Shown piece by piece: positions 40,220 through 47,210 of a stretch of DNA of 64,000 nucleotides. The translations under genes and the position numbers were made by a program. Under the pieces are notes generated by a model, which ran no database searches, was not told the DNA's origin, and saw only the letters and a list, made by a program, of their open reading frames with translations. The stretch lies in the IMG/VR virus record IMGVR_UViG_3300034073_001700, positions 1-64,000 of that record. One strand, given 5' to 3'. Source of the DNA: a virus. Numbering within the stretch: the first letter of the stretch is position 1; each line of letters begins with the position of its first letter.

Positions 40220-40717
40220 ATGGGTTTGGACATGTATCTAAGTGCCCGTAAGCACGTTGAAAAAATTCAATGGGATAAACTTGATCGTGATAGCGATACA
40301 AGGTATTCTGATGCTACCGCTCCACAATGGTTTGATGTAGTCAATGCTGCTGGTGTTGCTACTCTTGTCGATAAAGAAAGTATCTATGGTGTAGATGTAT
40401 CCGTCAATGTTGCTTATTGGCGTAAGTCTAATCAGATACACAATTGGTTTGTGATTAATGTTCAGCGTGGCGAAGATGATTGCGGTGAATACTATGTATC
40501 TAATAACAAGATAAAAGAATTGTTAGATACCTGCCGTGAGGCTTTGTCTAAGAAAGACCCTAATTTGCTACCGCCACGAGAAGGATTTTTCTTTGGCTCT
40601 ACTGATGTAGATGAGTGGTATTGGGCAGACATAAAGGACACTATCAAGCAATTAGATAGGCTTGTAAGTCTACCTGATTTTGATAAACTATCGTTCTACT
40701 ATCAATCATCTTGGTAA
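40220..40717 (+). CDS. Conserved phage protein of the MGLDMYL type
   Basis: 165 residues. Starts MGLDMYLSARKHVEK and later has VAYWRKSNQIHNWFVINVQ, CGEYYVS and GFFFGSTDVDEWYWADIKDT. I have seen this MGLDMYL...YWRKxNxIHxWF plan in many uncharacterised phage proteins. The conserved His/Trp pair suggests a fixed active or binding site, but no function is known to me. Confidence 0.75.
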   Translation: MGLDMYLSARKHVEKIQWDKLDRDSDTRYSDATAPQWFDVVNAAGVATLVDKESIYGVDVSVNVAYWRKSNQIHNWFVINVQRGEDDCGEYYVSNNKIKELLDTCREALSKKDPNLLPPREGFFFGSTDVDEWYWADIKDTIKQLDRLVSLPDFDKLSFYYQSSW

Positions 40718-40719
40718 AA

Positions 40720-40734
40720 CGGACAATTCGGACA
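40720..40734 (+). promoter_or_regulatory. CGGACA direct repeat, 9-bp period
   Basis: CGGACA at 40720 and 40729, just after a stop codon and 13 bp before the next -35. Confidence 0.6.
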
Positions 40735-40747
40735 TGGTGTGTCTGAT

Positions 40748-40776
40748 TTGATTTTGTCAGCGCACCATGATAGGAT
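40748..40776 (+). promoter_or_regulatory. Early promoter, TTGATT-N17-TAGGAT
   Basis: -35 40748-40753, -10 40771-40776, TGA before the -10. Drives the 40803-41893 set. Confidence 0.7.
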
Positions 40777-40802
40777 TTCAGTATTGAAAGAAAGGAAATA
40801 AA

Positions 40803-41021
40803 ATGGATAAATTGGAATACGCACTTCGTCAGATTGCTAACTGCGACCTATGCTTAGGCAGAGGTGTTGATTATTGGGCTAATGGCGAGGACTATGATTT
40901 TGAGGATTGTGTTTGTAATCCTTATGGAATTATCCTTGATGAAACTGGAGAGGTAATTTGGGATAATGGCTTATCAAGCGAGGCAGAATTATCTATCTTT
41001 GCTACTGCGGAGGCTAACTAA
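40803..41021 (+). CDS. Small DnaJ-zinc-finger-like phage protein
   Basis: 72 residues. NCDLCLGRGVDYWAN and EDCVCNPYG hold C-x2-C and C-x-C, like the 37915 product. GAAAGGA before the ATG. Probable zinc binder. Confidence 0.7.
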   Translation: MDKLEYALRQIANCDLCLGRGVDYWANGEDYDFEDCVCNPYGIILDETGEVIWDNGLSSEAELSIFATAEAN

Positions 41022-41023
41022 TA

Positions 41024-41305
41024 ATGGGAAGTAATTTTGCTAATGATTTGGCTTTGGCTGATAATCTAACTATTGAAACTCAGATAGAGATACACTTATC
41101 TGCTAATCACTACCCGCCCGTTCCTAAGACTATGGTTCAGCCTTGTGTTGAAGCCATAGATGCGGTCAATGACTTAGGGCTATGGGATTTGGAAATACCG
41201 CTACCCGAAGGCGTGTCATGGAAAGGTTTGACAACTGCCCCTGCTCATGCCATAATTGAAGCACACCACCTAAATGCGTGGATTATTGAAAGAGAGGAAT
41301 ACTAA
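41024..41305 (+). CDS. Small phage protein, unknown
   Basis: 93 residues: LADNLTIETQIEIHLSANHY, VPKTMVQPCVEAIDAVNDLGLWD, then WKGLTTAPAHAIIEAHHLNAWI. Its frame starts 2 bp after the previous stop. No family recognised. Confidence 0.68.
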   Translation: MGSNFANDLALADNLTIETQIEIHLSANHYPPVPKTMVQPCVEAIDAVNDLGLWDLEIPLPEGVSWKGLTTAPAHAIIEAHHLNAWIIEREEY

Positions 41306-41306
41306 A

Positions 41307-41447
41307 ATGGCTAAAGTAAAAGAGATTTGGTCGTCTAAAATAACTTCAGACATGGTTTCTAACCTTGATGAAGATACTATTGAAGAATTAGTGGAAGCAC
41401 TAAATGATACAGTAATGGCAACCTGCGAGGATTTTGGAGTAGAATAA
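41307..41447 (+). CDS. 46-residue microprotein
   Basis: MAKVKEIWSSKITSDMVSN, then an acidic helix. Starts one base after the previous stop and overlaps the next start (TAATG). Confidence 0.65.
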   Translation: MAKVKEIWSSKITSDMVSNLDEDTIEELVEALNDTVMATCEDFGVE

Positions 41448-41662
41448 TGGAATACTTATACTCAGTAACTTGTACCTATGACGGAGAGCGCACCCCTCGT
41501 TGGGTGGGTCGTTATAGTGACGCACTATCGGCGGTAGAAACTTATCAAAAGTTTGTAGACCACGGAACTGCCTTAGAATACGCAACAATAAACTTGGCAG
41601 AGCCTAATGGAAAATTACATACCAAAAATCTCTATGCTAATGGAGAGATGAGCACTCGCTAA
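41447..41662 (+). CDS. Single-domain relative of the 12086 product
   Basis: 71 residues. YSVTCTYDGERTPRWVGRY, SDALSAVETYQKFVDHG, YATINLAEPNGKLHTK align with the middle of the 160-residue protein at 12086. So the same module is used once in the early and once in the late region. Function unknown. Confidence 0.7.
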   Translation: MEYLYSVTCTYDGERTPRWVGRYSDALSAVETYQKFVDHGTALEYATINLAEPNGKLHTKNLYANGEMSTR

Positions 41663-41893
41663 ATGTCTGCTACAATGTTAAGCATGGAAGATTTCACTGC
41701 GGTAGACATTCTCAATGCCGACCAATTAGAAGTAGGAGATCTAATTGGTATCGGTGATGAGGTTGTAAAAGTTCTCGGTATTCAACCACTTCACTATGGA
41801 TTTAATCTTGCTATTGAAAATAATTTTGGCGAAAAAGATTTTGTTGATGTAAGCGAAGATGATAAATTTAATTTATATATAGAAAATTTCTAA
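41663..41893 (+). CDS. Small beta-rich phage protein
   Basis: 76 residues. ADQLEVGDLIGIGDEVVKVLGIQ is like the opening strand of Hint or SH3-like domains, then GFNLAIENNFGEKDFVDVSE. Follows the previous gene with no gap. Confidence 0.65.
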   Translation: MSATMLSMEDFTAVDILNADQLEVGDLIGIGDEVVKVLGIQPLHYGFNLAIENNFGEKDFVDVSEDDKFNLYIENF

Positions 41894-41909
41894 AACCGCC
41901 TAGCCAATT

Positions 41910-41924
41910 CGGACATTTCGGGCA
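41910..41924 (+). promoter_or_regulatory. CGGACA direct repeat, 9-bp period
   Basis: CGGACA at 41910 and CGGGCA at 41919, right before the TTGCAT -35. A CCTAG site lies 7 bp upstream. Confidence 0.55.
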
Positions 41925-41925
41925 T

Positions 41926-41954
41926 TTGCATTTTTTGTATTTTTATGATAAGAT
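41926..41954 (+). promoter_or_regulatory. Early promoter, TTGCAT-N17-TAAGAT (leaderless gene)
   Basis: -35 41926-41931, -10 41949-41954; the ATG at 41961 is 6 nt past the -10, so the mRNA should start at or next to the start codon. Confidence 0.7.
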
Positions 41955-41960
41955 TAATTT

Positions 41961-42098
41961 ATGTTTAAGAAAACGGCTGAAGAAATTCGGAGATTACAAG
42001 ACCTCCGCAGATCTAATGCTGCCCAACCATTAAGGAACAAAAAACAATACTCTCGCAAGATTAAGCACAAAAAATTTGACTTCACAGAAAATAAATGA
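41961..42098 (+). CDS. 45-residue basic microprotein
   Basis: MFKKTAEEIRRLQDLRRSNA then a Lys/Arg-rich end; could bind nucleic acid or a partner. Leaderless start. The promoter of the next gene lies over its last codons. Confidence 0.65.
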   Translation: MFKKTAEEIRRLQDLRRSNAAQPLRNKKQYSRKIKHKKFDFTENK

Positions 42099-42104
42099 TA
42101 GAAT
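42076..42104 (+). promoter_or_regulatory. Early promoter, TTGACT-N17-TAGAAT
   Basis: -35 42076-42081, -10 42099-42104; -10 begins at the stop codon of the upstream gene. Drives the 42125 gene (AAAGGA). Confidence 0.7.
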
Positions 42105-42124
42105 TGTAAAAAAGAAAGGACCCA

Positions 42125-42844
42125 ATGAAACTAAAACGTTCAATGGATAGGAAGGTGACTAATGCAGTCTCAAGAAATGGAAAAACCCCAACAATTGCCA
42201 ACACTTTTGGACTCCCTGCTGGAAAGGCTTTCTCGTGCCCTGGTGCCACTAACACTTGTGAGAGCGTATGCTACGCAGGAAAACTCGAAAGAGTATACAA
42301 AGGAGTAAAAGCAGTATTATTACACAATTGGGAATTACTCAAAGACGCAGACCATGACACTATGGAAGCGTTATTGCAAGATATGATTGATGATTTCAAG
42401 AAAGATTGCGATAAGCGTAATGCGCCTAAGTTATTCCGTATTCACTGGGATGGAGATTTCTTTAGTGATGAGTATGCATTCGTATGGAAGCATATCGTAC
42501 TAAATAATCCTGATGTTAAATTTTGGGTATACACTCGTGTGGCTACCGCCGCAAATATCCTAAAGGGTATTGAAAACCTATCTCTCTATTTCTCTACTGA
42601 TAAAGATAATAAAGAGATTGCTATTAGTCTTAATAAGGACAAAGGAATTAGATTAGCATACCTTGCAGATACCTTCGCAATTGGGCAGGAAGACCTAAAA
42701 GCAATGATTGGAAAAGTAGGTGCTAAGTGTCCTGAGAATAAAAAGGCTATTCCATTAATCTCACAGGCTGGCAGCGCATGCGTGTCGTGTGGCTTGTGTA
42801 TTGACGAGAAAACTGATATAGTATTCTCTGCTAAGAAAAGGTAA
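42125..42844 (+). CDS. Gp88-family phage protein
   Basis: 239 residues. CPGATNTCESVCYAGK gives three early cysteines, then LFRIHWDGDFFSDEYAF, FWVYTRVATAANIL and SLYFSTDKDNKE, the plan of the phage gene product 88 family (known mainly from mycobacteriophages). Late cysteines KCPEN and ACVSCGLCIDE. The eight cysteines could bind iron-sulfur or zinc; enzymatic role is not established. Confidence 0.78.
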   Translation: MKLKRSMDRKVTNAVSRNGKTPTIANTFGLPAGKAFSCPGATNTCESVCYAGKLERVYKGVKAVLLHNWELLKDADHDTMEALLQDMIDDFKKDCDKRNAPKLFRIHWDGDFFSDEYAFVWKHIVLNNPDVKFWVYTRVATAANILKGIENLSLYFSTDKDNKEIAISLNKDKGIRLAYLADTFAIGQEDLKAMIGKVGAKCPENKKAIPLISQAGSACVSCGLCIDEKTDIVFSAKKR

Positions 42845-42849
42845 ACTAA

Positions 42850-42918
42850 ATGAAAATAATACTATTACTTGTGTGGGCATTGTTCTTGTTGTCAATATTC
42901 CATGCCCCGCTAAAGTGA
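42850..42918 (+). CDS. 22-residue membrane microprotein
   Basis: MKIILLLVWALFLLSIFHAP, one membrane span. Starts 5 bp after the Gp88-like gene. One of the shortest possible genes; weak on its own. Confidence 0.5.
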   Translation: MKIILLLVWALFLLSIFHAPLK

Positions 42919-42929
42919 TCTACCTCACA
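42914..42929. promoter_or_regulatory. CRP/GlxR-type palindrome 5 (one mismatch)
   Basis: AGTGA-TCTACC-TCACA, close to the sites at 38263 and 39955, 34 bp before the next -35. Confidence 0.45.
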
Positions 42930-42962
42930 AATCTCAAAATATGAGAAAATGTCAAAAATAAC

Positions 42963-42991
42963 TTGACAAACCCAAAAATAAATGAAATAAT
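42963..42991 (+). promoter_or_regulatory. Early promoter, TTGACA-N17-AATAAT
   Basis: -35 42963-42968, -10 42986-42991. Drives the 43026 gene. Confidence 0.68.
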
Positions 42992-43025
42992 AAATACCAT
43001 AACCGAAAACAAAGGAGAAATACAA

Positions 43026-43193
43026 ATGGCAGTATCAACAGCAACTTACAAGGTAGGCGACCTCTACACCTCACAGAAGTCAAAGGTGACAGGCACAATT
43101 ACCGAAATCAAGCCAAACAAAGACGGAAGTTCCGTTCGTGTAAAACTTGATGTCAATGGTAGCCCACGCTGGACTACTTGGACAGCAAAGTAA
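43026..43193 (+). CDS. SH3-like small protein (paralog 1)
   Basis: 55 residues: TYKVGDLYTSQKSKVTGTI, then VRVKLDVNGSPRWTTWTAK. Sister of the 43803 product (YQVGDLFTTSKTGVTGRI). ATG chosen behind AAAGGAG; an upstream in-frame ATG would put the promoter inside the gene. Confidence 0.72.
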   Translation: MAVSTATYKVGDLYTSQKSKVTGTITEIKPNKDGSSVRVKLDVNGSPRWTTWTAK

Positions 43194-43212
43194 TTCTCAA
43201 TACGAGAAATGT

Positions 43213-43240
43213 CCTGAGCATGACAACTAAAACTGCTCAA
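43213..43240 (+). promoter_or_regulatory. CCTGAGCA/TGCTC hairpin element 1
   Basis: TGAGCA (43215-43220) and TGCTCA (43234-43239) pair; the right arm abuts the TTGATT of the next promoter. Three more copies lie at 44127, 45081 and 46259. Confidence 0.55.
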
Positions 43241-43241
43241 C

Positions 43242-43270
43242 TTGATTTTCTAACATTTTTGTGTTAGACT
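43242..43270 (+). promoter_or_regulatory. Early promoter, TTGATT-N17-TAGACT
   Basis: -35 43242-43247, -10 43265-43270. Drives the 43298 gene (AAAGGA). Confidence 0.7.
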
Positions 43271-43297
43271 AAATACAACCCAAACGAAAGGATAACA

Positions 43298-43720
43298 ATG
43301 GCAAGAAATGGAAAAGCCATAAATGTCAAGATTGCTACAACCAAAGTAATCAAGGCACTTGAAACTAAGTTAGCCGAAATCAACAAGAATAAGGCTAATC
43401 AAAAAGTCAATGAGGAGAAACACTCAAAGGCTATGGAGAAGTATAATAAGGAAGTCGCTAAACTTGCGGTATCCGCTATCGCTAAGGCAACTGACTTGTC
43501 TGCTCACACTCGCTATAATGGTGAAATCGCAGTATCTTTCAACTTACCTAAAGATACTATTGAACTACCTGCTGAACCTGAAAAGGATTTTGATACCTAC
43601 CACGATTGGCAGTATCGTGAGATGATAGAGGAAATTGAGAACGCAATTCGTATTCTCAAGATGACAGATGAGGAAGTAGTTTCTACTTCTACTTACAACG
43701 CTATCGCAAGATACCTATAA
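43298..43720 (+). CDS. Phage protein, unknown, mostly helical
   Basis: 140 residues. Basic N-terminal helix (ARNGKAINVKIATTKVIKALE), then coiled-coil-like stretch to ~60, then LSAHTRYNGEIAVSFNLPKD and DTYHDWQYREMIEEIENAIRIL. Not recognised; a nucleic-acid binding or structural role is possible. Single-gene unit with its own promoter. Confidence 0.7.
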   Translation: MARNGKAINVKIATTKVIKALETKLAEINKNKANQKVNEEKHSKAMEKYNKEVAKLAVSAIAKATDLSAHTRYNGEIAVSFNLPKDTIELPAEPEKDFDTYHDWQYREMIEEIENAIRILKMTDEEVVSTSTYNAIARYL

Positions 43721-43726
43721 TTGGTT

Positions 43727-43749
43727 GGGGGAGGGTATTTGACTCCCCC
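43727..43749 (+). terminator. GC hairpin overlapping the next promoter
   Basis: GGGGGAG (43727-43733) pairs with CTCCCCC (43743-43749) around 9 nt. The next -35 (TTGACT, 43739-43744) lies in its loop and arm; only a short T-rich tail follows. Likely terminates the previous transcript. Confidence 0.55.
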
Positions 43750-43767
43750 TTCTAAAAATGCTAAAAT
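43739..43767 (+). promoter_or_regulatory. Early promoter, TTGACT-N17-TAAAAT
   Basis: -35 43739-43744 inside a hairpin, -10 43762-43767. Drives the 43803 gene. Confidence 0.68.
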
Positions 43768-43802
43768 TAAATAAATAACCCAATAAACAGAAAGGCAAGT
43801 AA

Positions 43803-43970
43803 ATGACACTCGGAGGATACACTTATCAAGTAGGAGATTTATTCACTACTTCTAAAACAGGTGTTACAGGAAGAATAAACTCTTTCACACCTATTCGTCA
43901 AAATGTAACTCGTGTAGGTCTTACACTTAGCAACGGCGCAAAGCGTTTTGCTATGGTAAAAACTTACTAA
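43803..43970 (+). CDS. SH3-like small protein (paralog 2)
   Basis: 55 residues: MTLGGYTYQVGDLFTTSKTG, VTGRINSFTPIRQ, then VGLTLSNGAKRFAMVKTY. Aligns with the 43026 product without gaps in the first 25 residues. AGAAAGG before the ATG. Confidence 0.7.
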   Translation: MTLGGYTYQVGDLFTTSKTGVTGRINSFTPIRQNVTRVGLTLSNGAKRFAMVKTY

Positions 43971-43975
43971 TACAA

Positions 43976-44020
43976 TTGTGGCGGGTTTCGGGTGTGTAAT
44001 CGGAATTCCCCCCGCCACAA
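43976..44020 (+). terminator. 10-bp hairpin after the 43803 gene
   Basis: TTGTGGCGGG (43976-43985) pairs with CCCGCCACAA (44011-44020). Few Ts follow, so termination is only probable. The ~320 bp from here to 44290 hold no gene, only this hairpin, the CCTGAGTA element, a CCCCTAGGGG palindrome at 44174 and a promoter. Confidence 0.55.
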
Positions 44021-44126
44021 CTAAAAACTAAATAGAATTGGGTGATCGTCTGCGTTCACGGCAAACTGCGACATAATTCATGGTTGTGTTGATCTTTTTG
44101 CGAAAGTCCCTTGACACTCCCTAACG

Positions 44127-44166
44127 CCTGAGTATGGAGGAAATCCTTTAGCGTCTAAACTGCTCC
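44127..44166 (+). promoter_or_regulatory. CCTGAGYA/TGCTC element 2
   Basis: CCTGAGTA at 44127 and TAAACTGCTCC ending at 44166, with a longer middle than the other copies. Confidence 0.5.
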
Positions 44167-44233
44167 CCAAAAATCCCCTAGGGGGTGTGATAATAAACAC
44201 AGTCCAATATGTGAGATTATTTACGTACTCGAC

Positions 44234-44262
44234 TTGCTTTCCCCCCTAAAAAATGTTATGAT
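44234..44262 (+). promoter_or_regulatory. Early promoter, TTGCTT-N17-TATGAT
   Basis: -35 44234-44239, -10 44257-44262; upstream TTACGTAC is repeated before the 46365 promoter. Drives 44290 and 44553. Confidence 0.7.
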
Positions 44263-44289
44263 TAGATTATCTAAAGAAAGGATAACCCA

Positions 44290-44553
44290 ATGATAGCAAC
44301 CGCTATTGCTTTACAAGAAACCAGCAAAGAGGCAGTATATGATGAAACCTCAATGATGATGGCTTCTGCTTTATTTCATGGCAGACACGAGATGGATGAT
44401 GAACAATTCCAAAGAGCAATTTTTATGTATTCCGCTCACCTCTCTGCTGTTGCCACAACTCTCGCTACAAATGTCCTCTTGACAAAAGAGCAGGTAGATG
44501 AGATGATTAATACCATACAAGAAATGGAAACAATGGGAAAGGACATTGAATAA
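44290..44553 (+). CDS. Small helical phage protein
   Basis: 87 residues. Helical: ALQETSKEAVYDETSMMMASAL, QRAIFMYSAHLSAVATTLATNV, EQVDEMINTIQEME. Not recognised. AAAGGATA before the ATG; TAATG overlap with the next gene. Confidence 0.7.
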   Translation: MIATAIALQETSKEAVYDETSMMMASALFHGRHEMDDEQFQRAIFMYSAHLSAVATTLATNVLLTKEQVDEMINTIQEMETMGKDIE

Positions 44554-44999
44554 TGGAAATGACTGAAACATTAGTGCCTGAGCACTATAATCCAAATCAA
44601 TTGGTAACCTATAAGGTTATCAATAATGGTGAAACCACATATCCAACCAGCAAGGTTGTTGATATCGAATGGAAATTAGAAAGTGCACGGGCTGCAGATA
44701 GACAACTATCATCTCTAAGACTTAGTGTCAGCAACTTAGAAGACATGCTGCCCAACTGGTTAGAAAATGAACCAGATACTGGCGAGATTGTCTCTGACAT
44801 CTGTCAACTATTCGGATTCAATCCTACCAAGGATGTTGAGTTTGAGGCCACGGTAACAATTAGCGGAATCATAACTGTTCCACTTGCAGAACTAAATGAT
44901 TTTGATATTGATAGTGTTGATTTAAATATCGATGCAAATTCTTATTCACATGATGTCGATATTCAGAATGTAGAAGTCGACACAATCACAACGCTATAA
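44553..44999 (+). CDS. Phage protein, unknown, acidic
   Basis: 148 residues. LVTYKVINNGETTYPTSKVVDIEWKLE, a coiled-coil-like AADRQLSSLRLSVSNLEDML, then a beta-rich acidic end (VEFEATVTISGIITVP, SVDLNIDANSYSHDVD). Coupled to the gene upstream. Function unknown. Confidence 0.7.
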   Translation: MEMTETLVPEHYNPNQLVTYKVINNGETTYPTSKVVDIEWKLESARAADRQLSSLRLSVSNLEDMLPNWLENEPDTGEIVSDICQLFGFNPTKDVEFEATVTISGIITVPLAELNDFDIDSVDLNIDANSYSHDVDIQNVEVDTITTL

Positions 45000-45004
45000 T
45001 AAAT

Positions 45005-45031
45005 TTGCGGGGTTCATGAAAGGCCCCGCAA
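45005..45031 (+). terminator. GC hairpin after the 44553 gene
   Basis: TTGCGGGG (45005-45012) pairs with CCCCGCAA (45024-45031). Little T-run follows. From here to 45233 there is no gene. Confidence 0.5.
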
Positions 45032-45080
45032 TGTACGCAGCATCCCTCTTTCATCCTTTCTTATAGGGATCTGCAAGGGA

Positions 45081-45106
45081 CCTGAGCACGTCCACGTAAA
45101 CTGCTC
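45081..45106 (+). promoter_or_regulatory. CCTGAGCA/TGCTC element 3
   Basis: CCTGAGCAC at 45081 and GTAAACTGCTCC at 45096-45107; a CTCCTAG site follows at 45115. Confidence 0.5.
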
Positions 45107-45177
45107 CAATCAATCTCCTAGCAGGTCGATCTTGAAAAGTCAAATTTATGGCGTGTCGGTGCATTAAGTAATAGGAT

Positions 45178-45206
45178 TTGCTTTTGTCGCTGGTTTATGC
45201 TAAGAT
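45178..45206 (+). promoter_or_regulatory. Early promoter, TTGCTT-N17-TAAGAT
   Basis: -35 45178-45183, -10 45201-45206, TGC before the -10. Drives the DUF932 gene (GAAAGGA). Confidence 0.72.
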
Positions 45207-45233
45207 TAGTTTATCTACAGAAAGGAAATAAAA

Positions 45234-46244
45234 ATGGCTCACGAATTAGAAACGCAAAATGGCGTTGCTTCTTTCGCTTCTTTTAGAGAACCTGCTTGGC
45301 ATGGTCTTGGCACAGTTTTCACAGAAGAAAAAAATACAGCAGAAATGCTTGCTGCTGCTAATCTAAACAATTGGAATGTTAGATTGGTTGATGTTGAAAT
45401 TCCAAATACTCTTACATCAGATAAGAATTATTCTTATGTTGTAAGAACTAACCCTACCGATAAATCTCAGACCGATGTTCTCGGTGTTGTCGGTGAGCGT
45501 TATCATGTTCTACAAAATGAGGATTTATTCTCTTTTGGTGACACTATGCTTGACGGCGGTGGCCGTTGGGAAACTGCTGGCTCCATTCGTGGTGGTCGTG
45601 TAGTATTCGGCTCTCTTGCTCTTGAGCGTGAGACAATTCTTGACCCTAATGGTGTTGCGGATAAGGTAAAGACTTATCTTCTAATCAATACCTCTCATGA
45701 TGGGTCTATCGCAATTCAGGCTTCAATCACGCCCGTTCGTGTTGTATGCGCTAACACTCTCAATCTTGCGTTAGGTCGTAAGGGTAAAGGCCCTAAGCAA
45801 TCTTTCAAGATTAGACACACACAGACCGCTAACGGCAAAGTTCAAATTGCTCGTGAGGCTCTTGGTCTTGCTAATACTTACATGGACGAATTCGATAAAA
45901 TGGCTAAGGCTATGATTGAAAAAGAAATCACAGCACAGCAATTTAACGACATCGTTCTCGCTGCTTATCCTAAGCCTGACAGCGACAAGAAAATCGCTAT
46001 CACAAAATGGACTAACAAGATTGATGTTATCAATGACATCTACACAGGCCAATTTAATGGCATGATTGCTAACACCGCTTGGGGTGCGTTCAATGCGCTA
46101 ACCGAAAGATTGGATTGGCATCGTTCTGCTCGTGGTGGTAATACTGAGGCAATGCTCGCTGCTGCTTCTGGTTTTGACCCATCAATTACAGCAGAAAAAA
46201 ATCGTTTGCTAAAAGTTGTAAAAGATGTTTTAGCCGTAGCGTAA
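45234..46244 (+). CDS. DUF932 phage/plasmid-like protein
   Basis: 336 residues. PAWHGLGTVF, VVGERYHVLQNEDLFSFGD, GSIRGGRVVFGSLAL, INTSHDGSIAIQASITPVRVVCANTLNLAL and WGAFNALTERLDWHR are the DUF932/TIGR03299 pattern, found in many phages and plasmids. Biochemical role is unknown; the family is often near early replication or anti-defence genes. Well expressed unit with its own promoter and ribosome site. Confidence 0.88.
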   Translation: MAHELETQNGVASFASFREPAWHGLGTVFTEEKNTAEMLAAANLNNWNVRLVDVEIPNTLTSDKNYSYVVRTNPTDKSQTDVLGVVGERYHVLQNEDLFSFGDTMLDGGGRWETAGSIRGGRVVFGSLALERETILDPNGVADKVKTYLLINTSHDGSIAIQASITPVRVVCANTLNLALGRKGKGPKQSFKIRHTQTANGKVQIAREALGLANTYMDEFDKMAKAMIEKEITAQQFNDIVLAAYPKPDSDKKIAITKWTNKIDVINDIYTGQFNGMIANTAWGAFNALTERLDWHRSARGGNTEAMLAAASGFDPSITAEKNRLLKVVKDVLAVA

Positions 46245-46258
46245 TAAAATACGCAACT

Positions 46259-46290
46259 CCTGAGCATGAGTATAAACTGCTCTATTTTTT
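46259..46290 (+). terminator. CCTGAGCA/TGCTC element 4 with T-run
   Basis: GAGCA (46262-46266) pairs with TGCTC (46278-46282), followed by TATTTTTTATT. This copy looks like a true rho-independent terminator, which suggests that the whole family ends transcripts. Confidence 0.6.
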
Positions 46291-46316
46291 ATTGATCAAA
46301 AAATCGCCTAGGCAAA

Positions 46317-46331
46317 CGGACAAATCGGACA
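46317..46331 (+). promoter_or_regulatory. CGGACA direct repeat, 9-bp period
   Basis: CGGACA at 46317 and 46326; a CGCCTAGG site lies 10 bp upstream. The next -35 is at 46365. Confidence 0.6.
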
Positions 46332-46364
46332 TAACATTTTTGATTTATTTTTATTACGTACGAC

Positions 46365-46393
46365 TTGATTTTTTTGCTGGATTGTGGGATAAT
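46365..46393 (+). promoter_or_regulatory. Early promoter, TTGATT-N17-GATAAT
   Basis: -35 46365-46370, -10 46388-46393. Drives the 46419 microprotein. Confidence 0.62.
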
Positions 46394-46418
46394 TAAATAT
46401 ACCCAATGAAAGGAAAAT

Positions 46419-46574
46419 ATGTTAGGCTATAAAATAACAGACATAGTAGATATGCAGATCTCTATTAATGAGGCTACTAAATATATACCCGCCGATGACC
46501 CTGAAACCAAGCGGGATCTATACAAAGCCTTTGACTTCTTACAAGGATTAATAGTAGAGGGCCACATTCAATAG
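46419..46574 (+). CDS. 51-residue microprotein
   Basis: MLGYKITDIVDMQISINEAT, then DDPETKRDLYKAFDFLQGLI. AAAGGA before the ATG; next promoter starts at its stop. Function unknown. Confidence 0.68.
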   Translation: MLGYKITDIVDMQISINEATKYIPADDPETKRDLYKAFDFLQGLIVEGHIQ

Positions 46575-46603
46575 TTGACATTCCCCTACATTTTTGCTAA
46601 AAT
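46575..46603 (+). promoter_or_regulatory. Early promoter, TTGACA-N17-TAAAAT
   Basis: -35 46575-46580, -10 46598-46603. Drives the 46634-48180 operon. Confidence 0.72.
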
Positions 46604-46633
46604 TTAATTACGAACCCAATAGAAAGGCCCACG

Positions 46634-47005
46634 GTGCAAGAGCAGTTTATTGAAATGTCATTCGATGAGTGGCTTACTACATATAAACCTATACTTAATC
46701 ATATTGATAAGAATGCCTCATTCCAATCAGATGACGGAGGCATAATGTTTGAAACCTATGGTGATGAGGTAGAGTTTGTTAAGTCTCAGCCGCCTGCCAA
46801 TATATGGACATACGGTGACGGTGACATGGGTGTAGGCTATATTTGGTCTGGTTGGTCCTTTGTTAACAGGATTGGTTATTTTATTACTGAGGTACCGTGC
46901 CCTGAAAATACTATTATTCAAATACAACTTGACGAATTCCCCGAAGAATGCGATACTTGTGGGGTATTCATTTATAACGAGGAGGACGACCATGAGTGCG
47001 AGTAA
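46634..47005 (+). CDS. Phage protein, unknown
   Basis: 123 residues, GTG start with AAAGG 6 nt upstream; an in-frame ATG seven codons on is possible. Has FIEMSFDEWLTTYKPIL, SQPPANIWTYGDGDMGVGYIW and a zinc-like ending (EECDTCGVFIYNEEDDHECE). First gene of a tight operon. Confidence 0.7.
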   Translation: MQEQFIEMSFDEWLTTYKPILNHIDKNASFQSDDGGIMFETYGDEVEFVKSQPPANIWTYGDGDMGVGYIWSGWSFVNRIGYFITEVPCPENTIIQIQLDEFPEECDTCGVFIYNEEDDHECE

Positions 47006-47210
47006 TTACTTGCTTGAATATATGAAGATACATCTTGTTAGTTTGGAGCAAGACCAAGCAGATGTAGCAGAACAAATGGAGGCACTTGACCCTAATAGCA
47101 AAGACTATCAAGAGTTAGACTTCGAGTATAACTGGCTTGCTGGTCAGATTATTGCTACCCGTCATTTTATAGAGATTGCAGAAGGAGCAGAGTATGAAGC
47201 CAAAGCCTAA
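46992..47210 (+). CDS. Small helical phage protein
   Basis: 72 residues: YLLEYMKIHLVSLEQDQADV, then YNWLAGQIIATRHFIEIAEG, two helices. ATG overlaps the gene upstream by 14 nt with GAGGA as ribosome site. An earlier in-frame start is rejected: it lies deep in the preceding gene. Confidence 0.7.
   Translation: MSASNYLLEYMKIHLVSLEQDQADVAEQMEALDPNSKDYQELDFEYNWLAGQIIATRHFIEIAEGAEYEAKA

Noticed and set aside
46860-46991. Long N-terminal extension of the 46992 gene
   Set aside because: It lies fully inside the preceding gene in another frame; the ATG at 46992 has GAGGA upstream.
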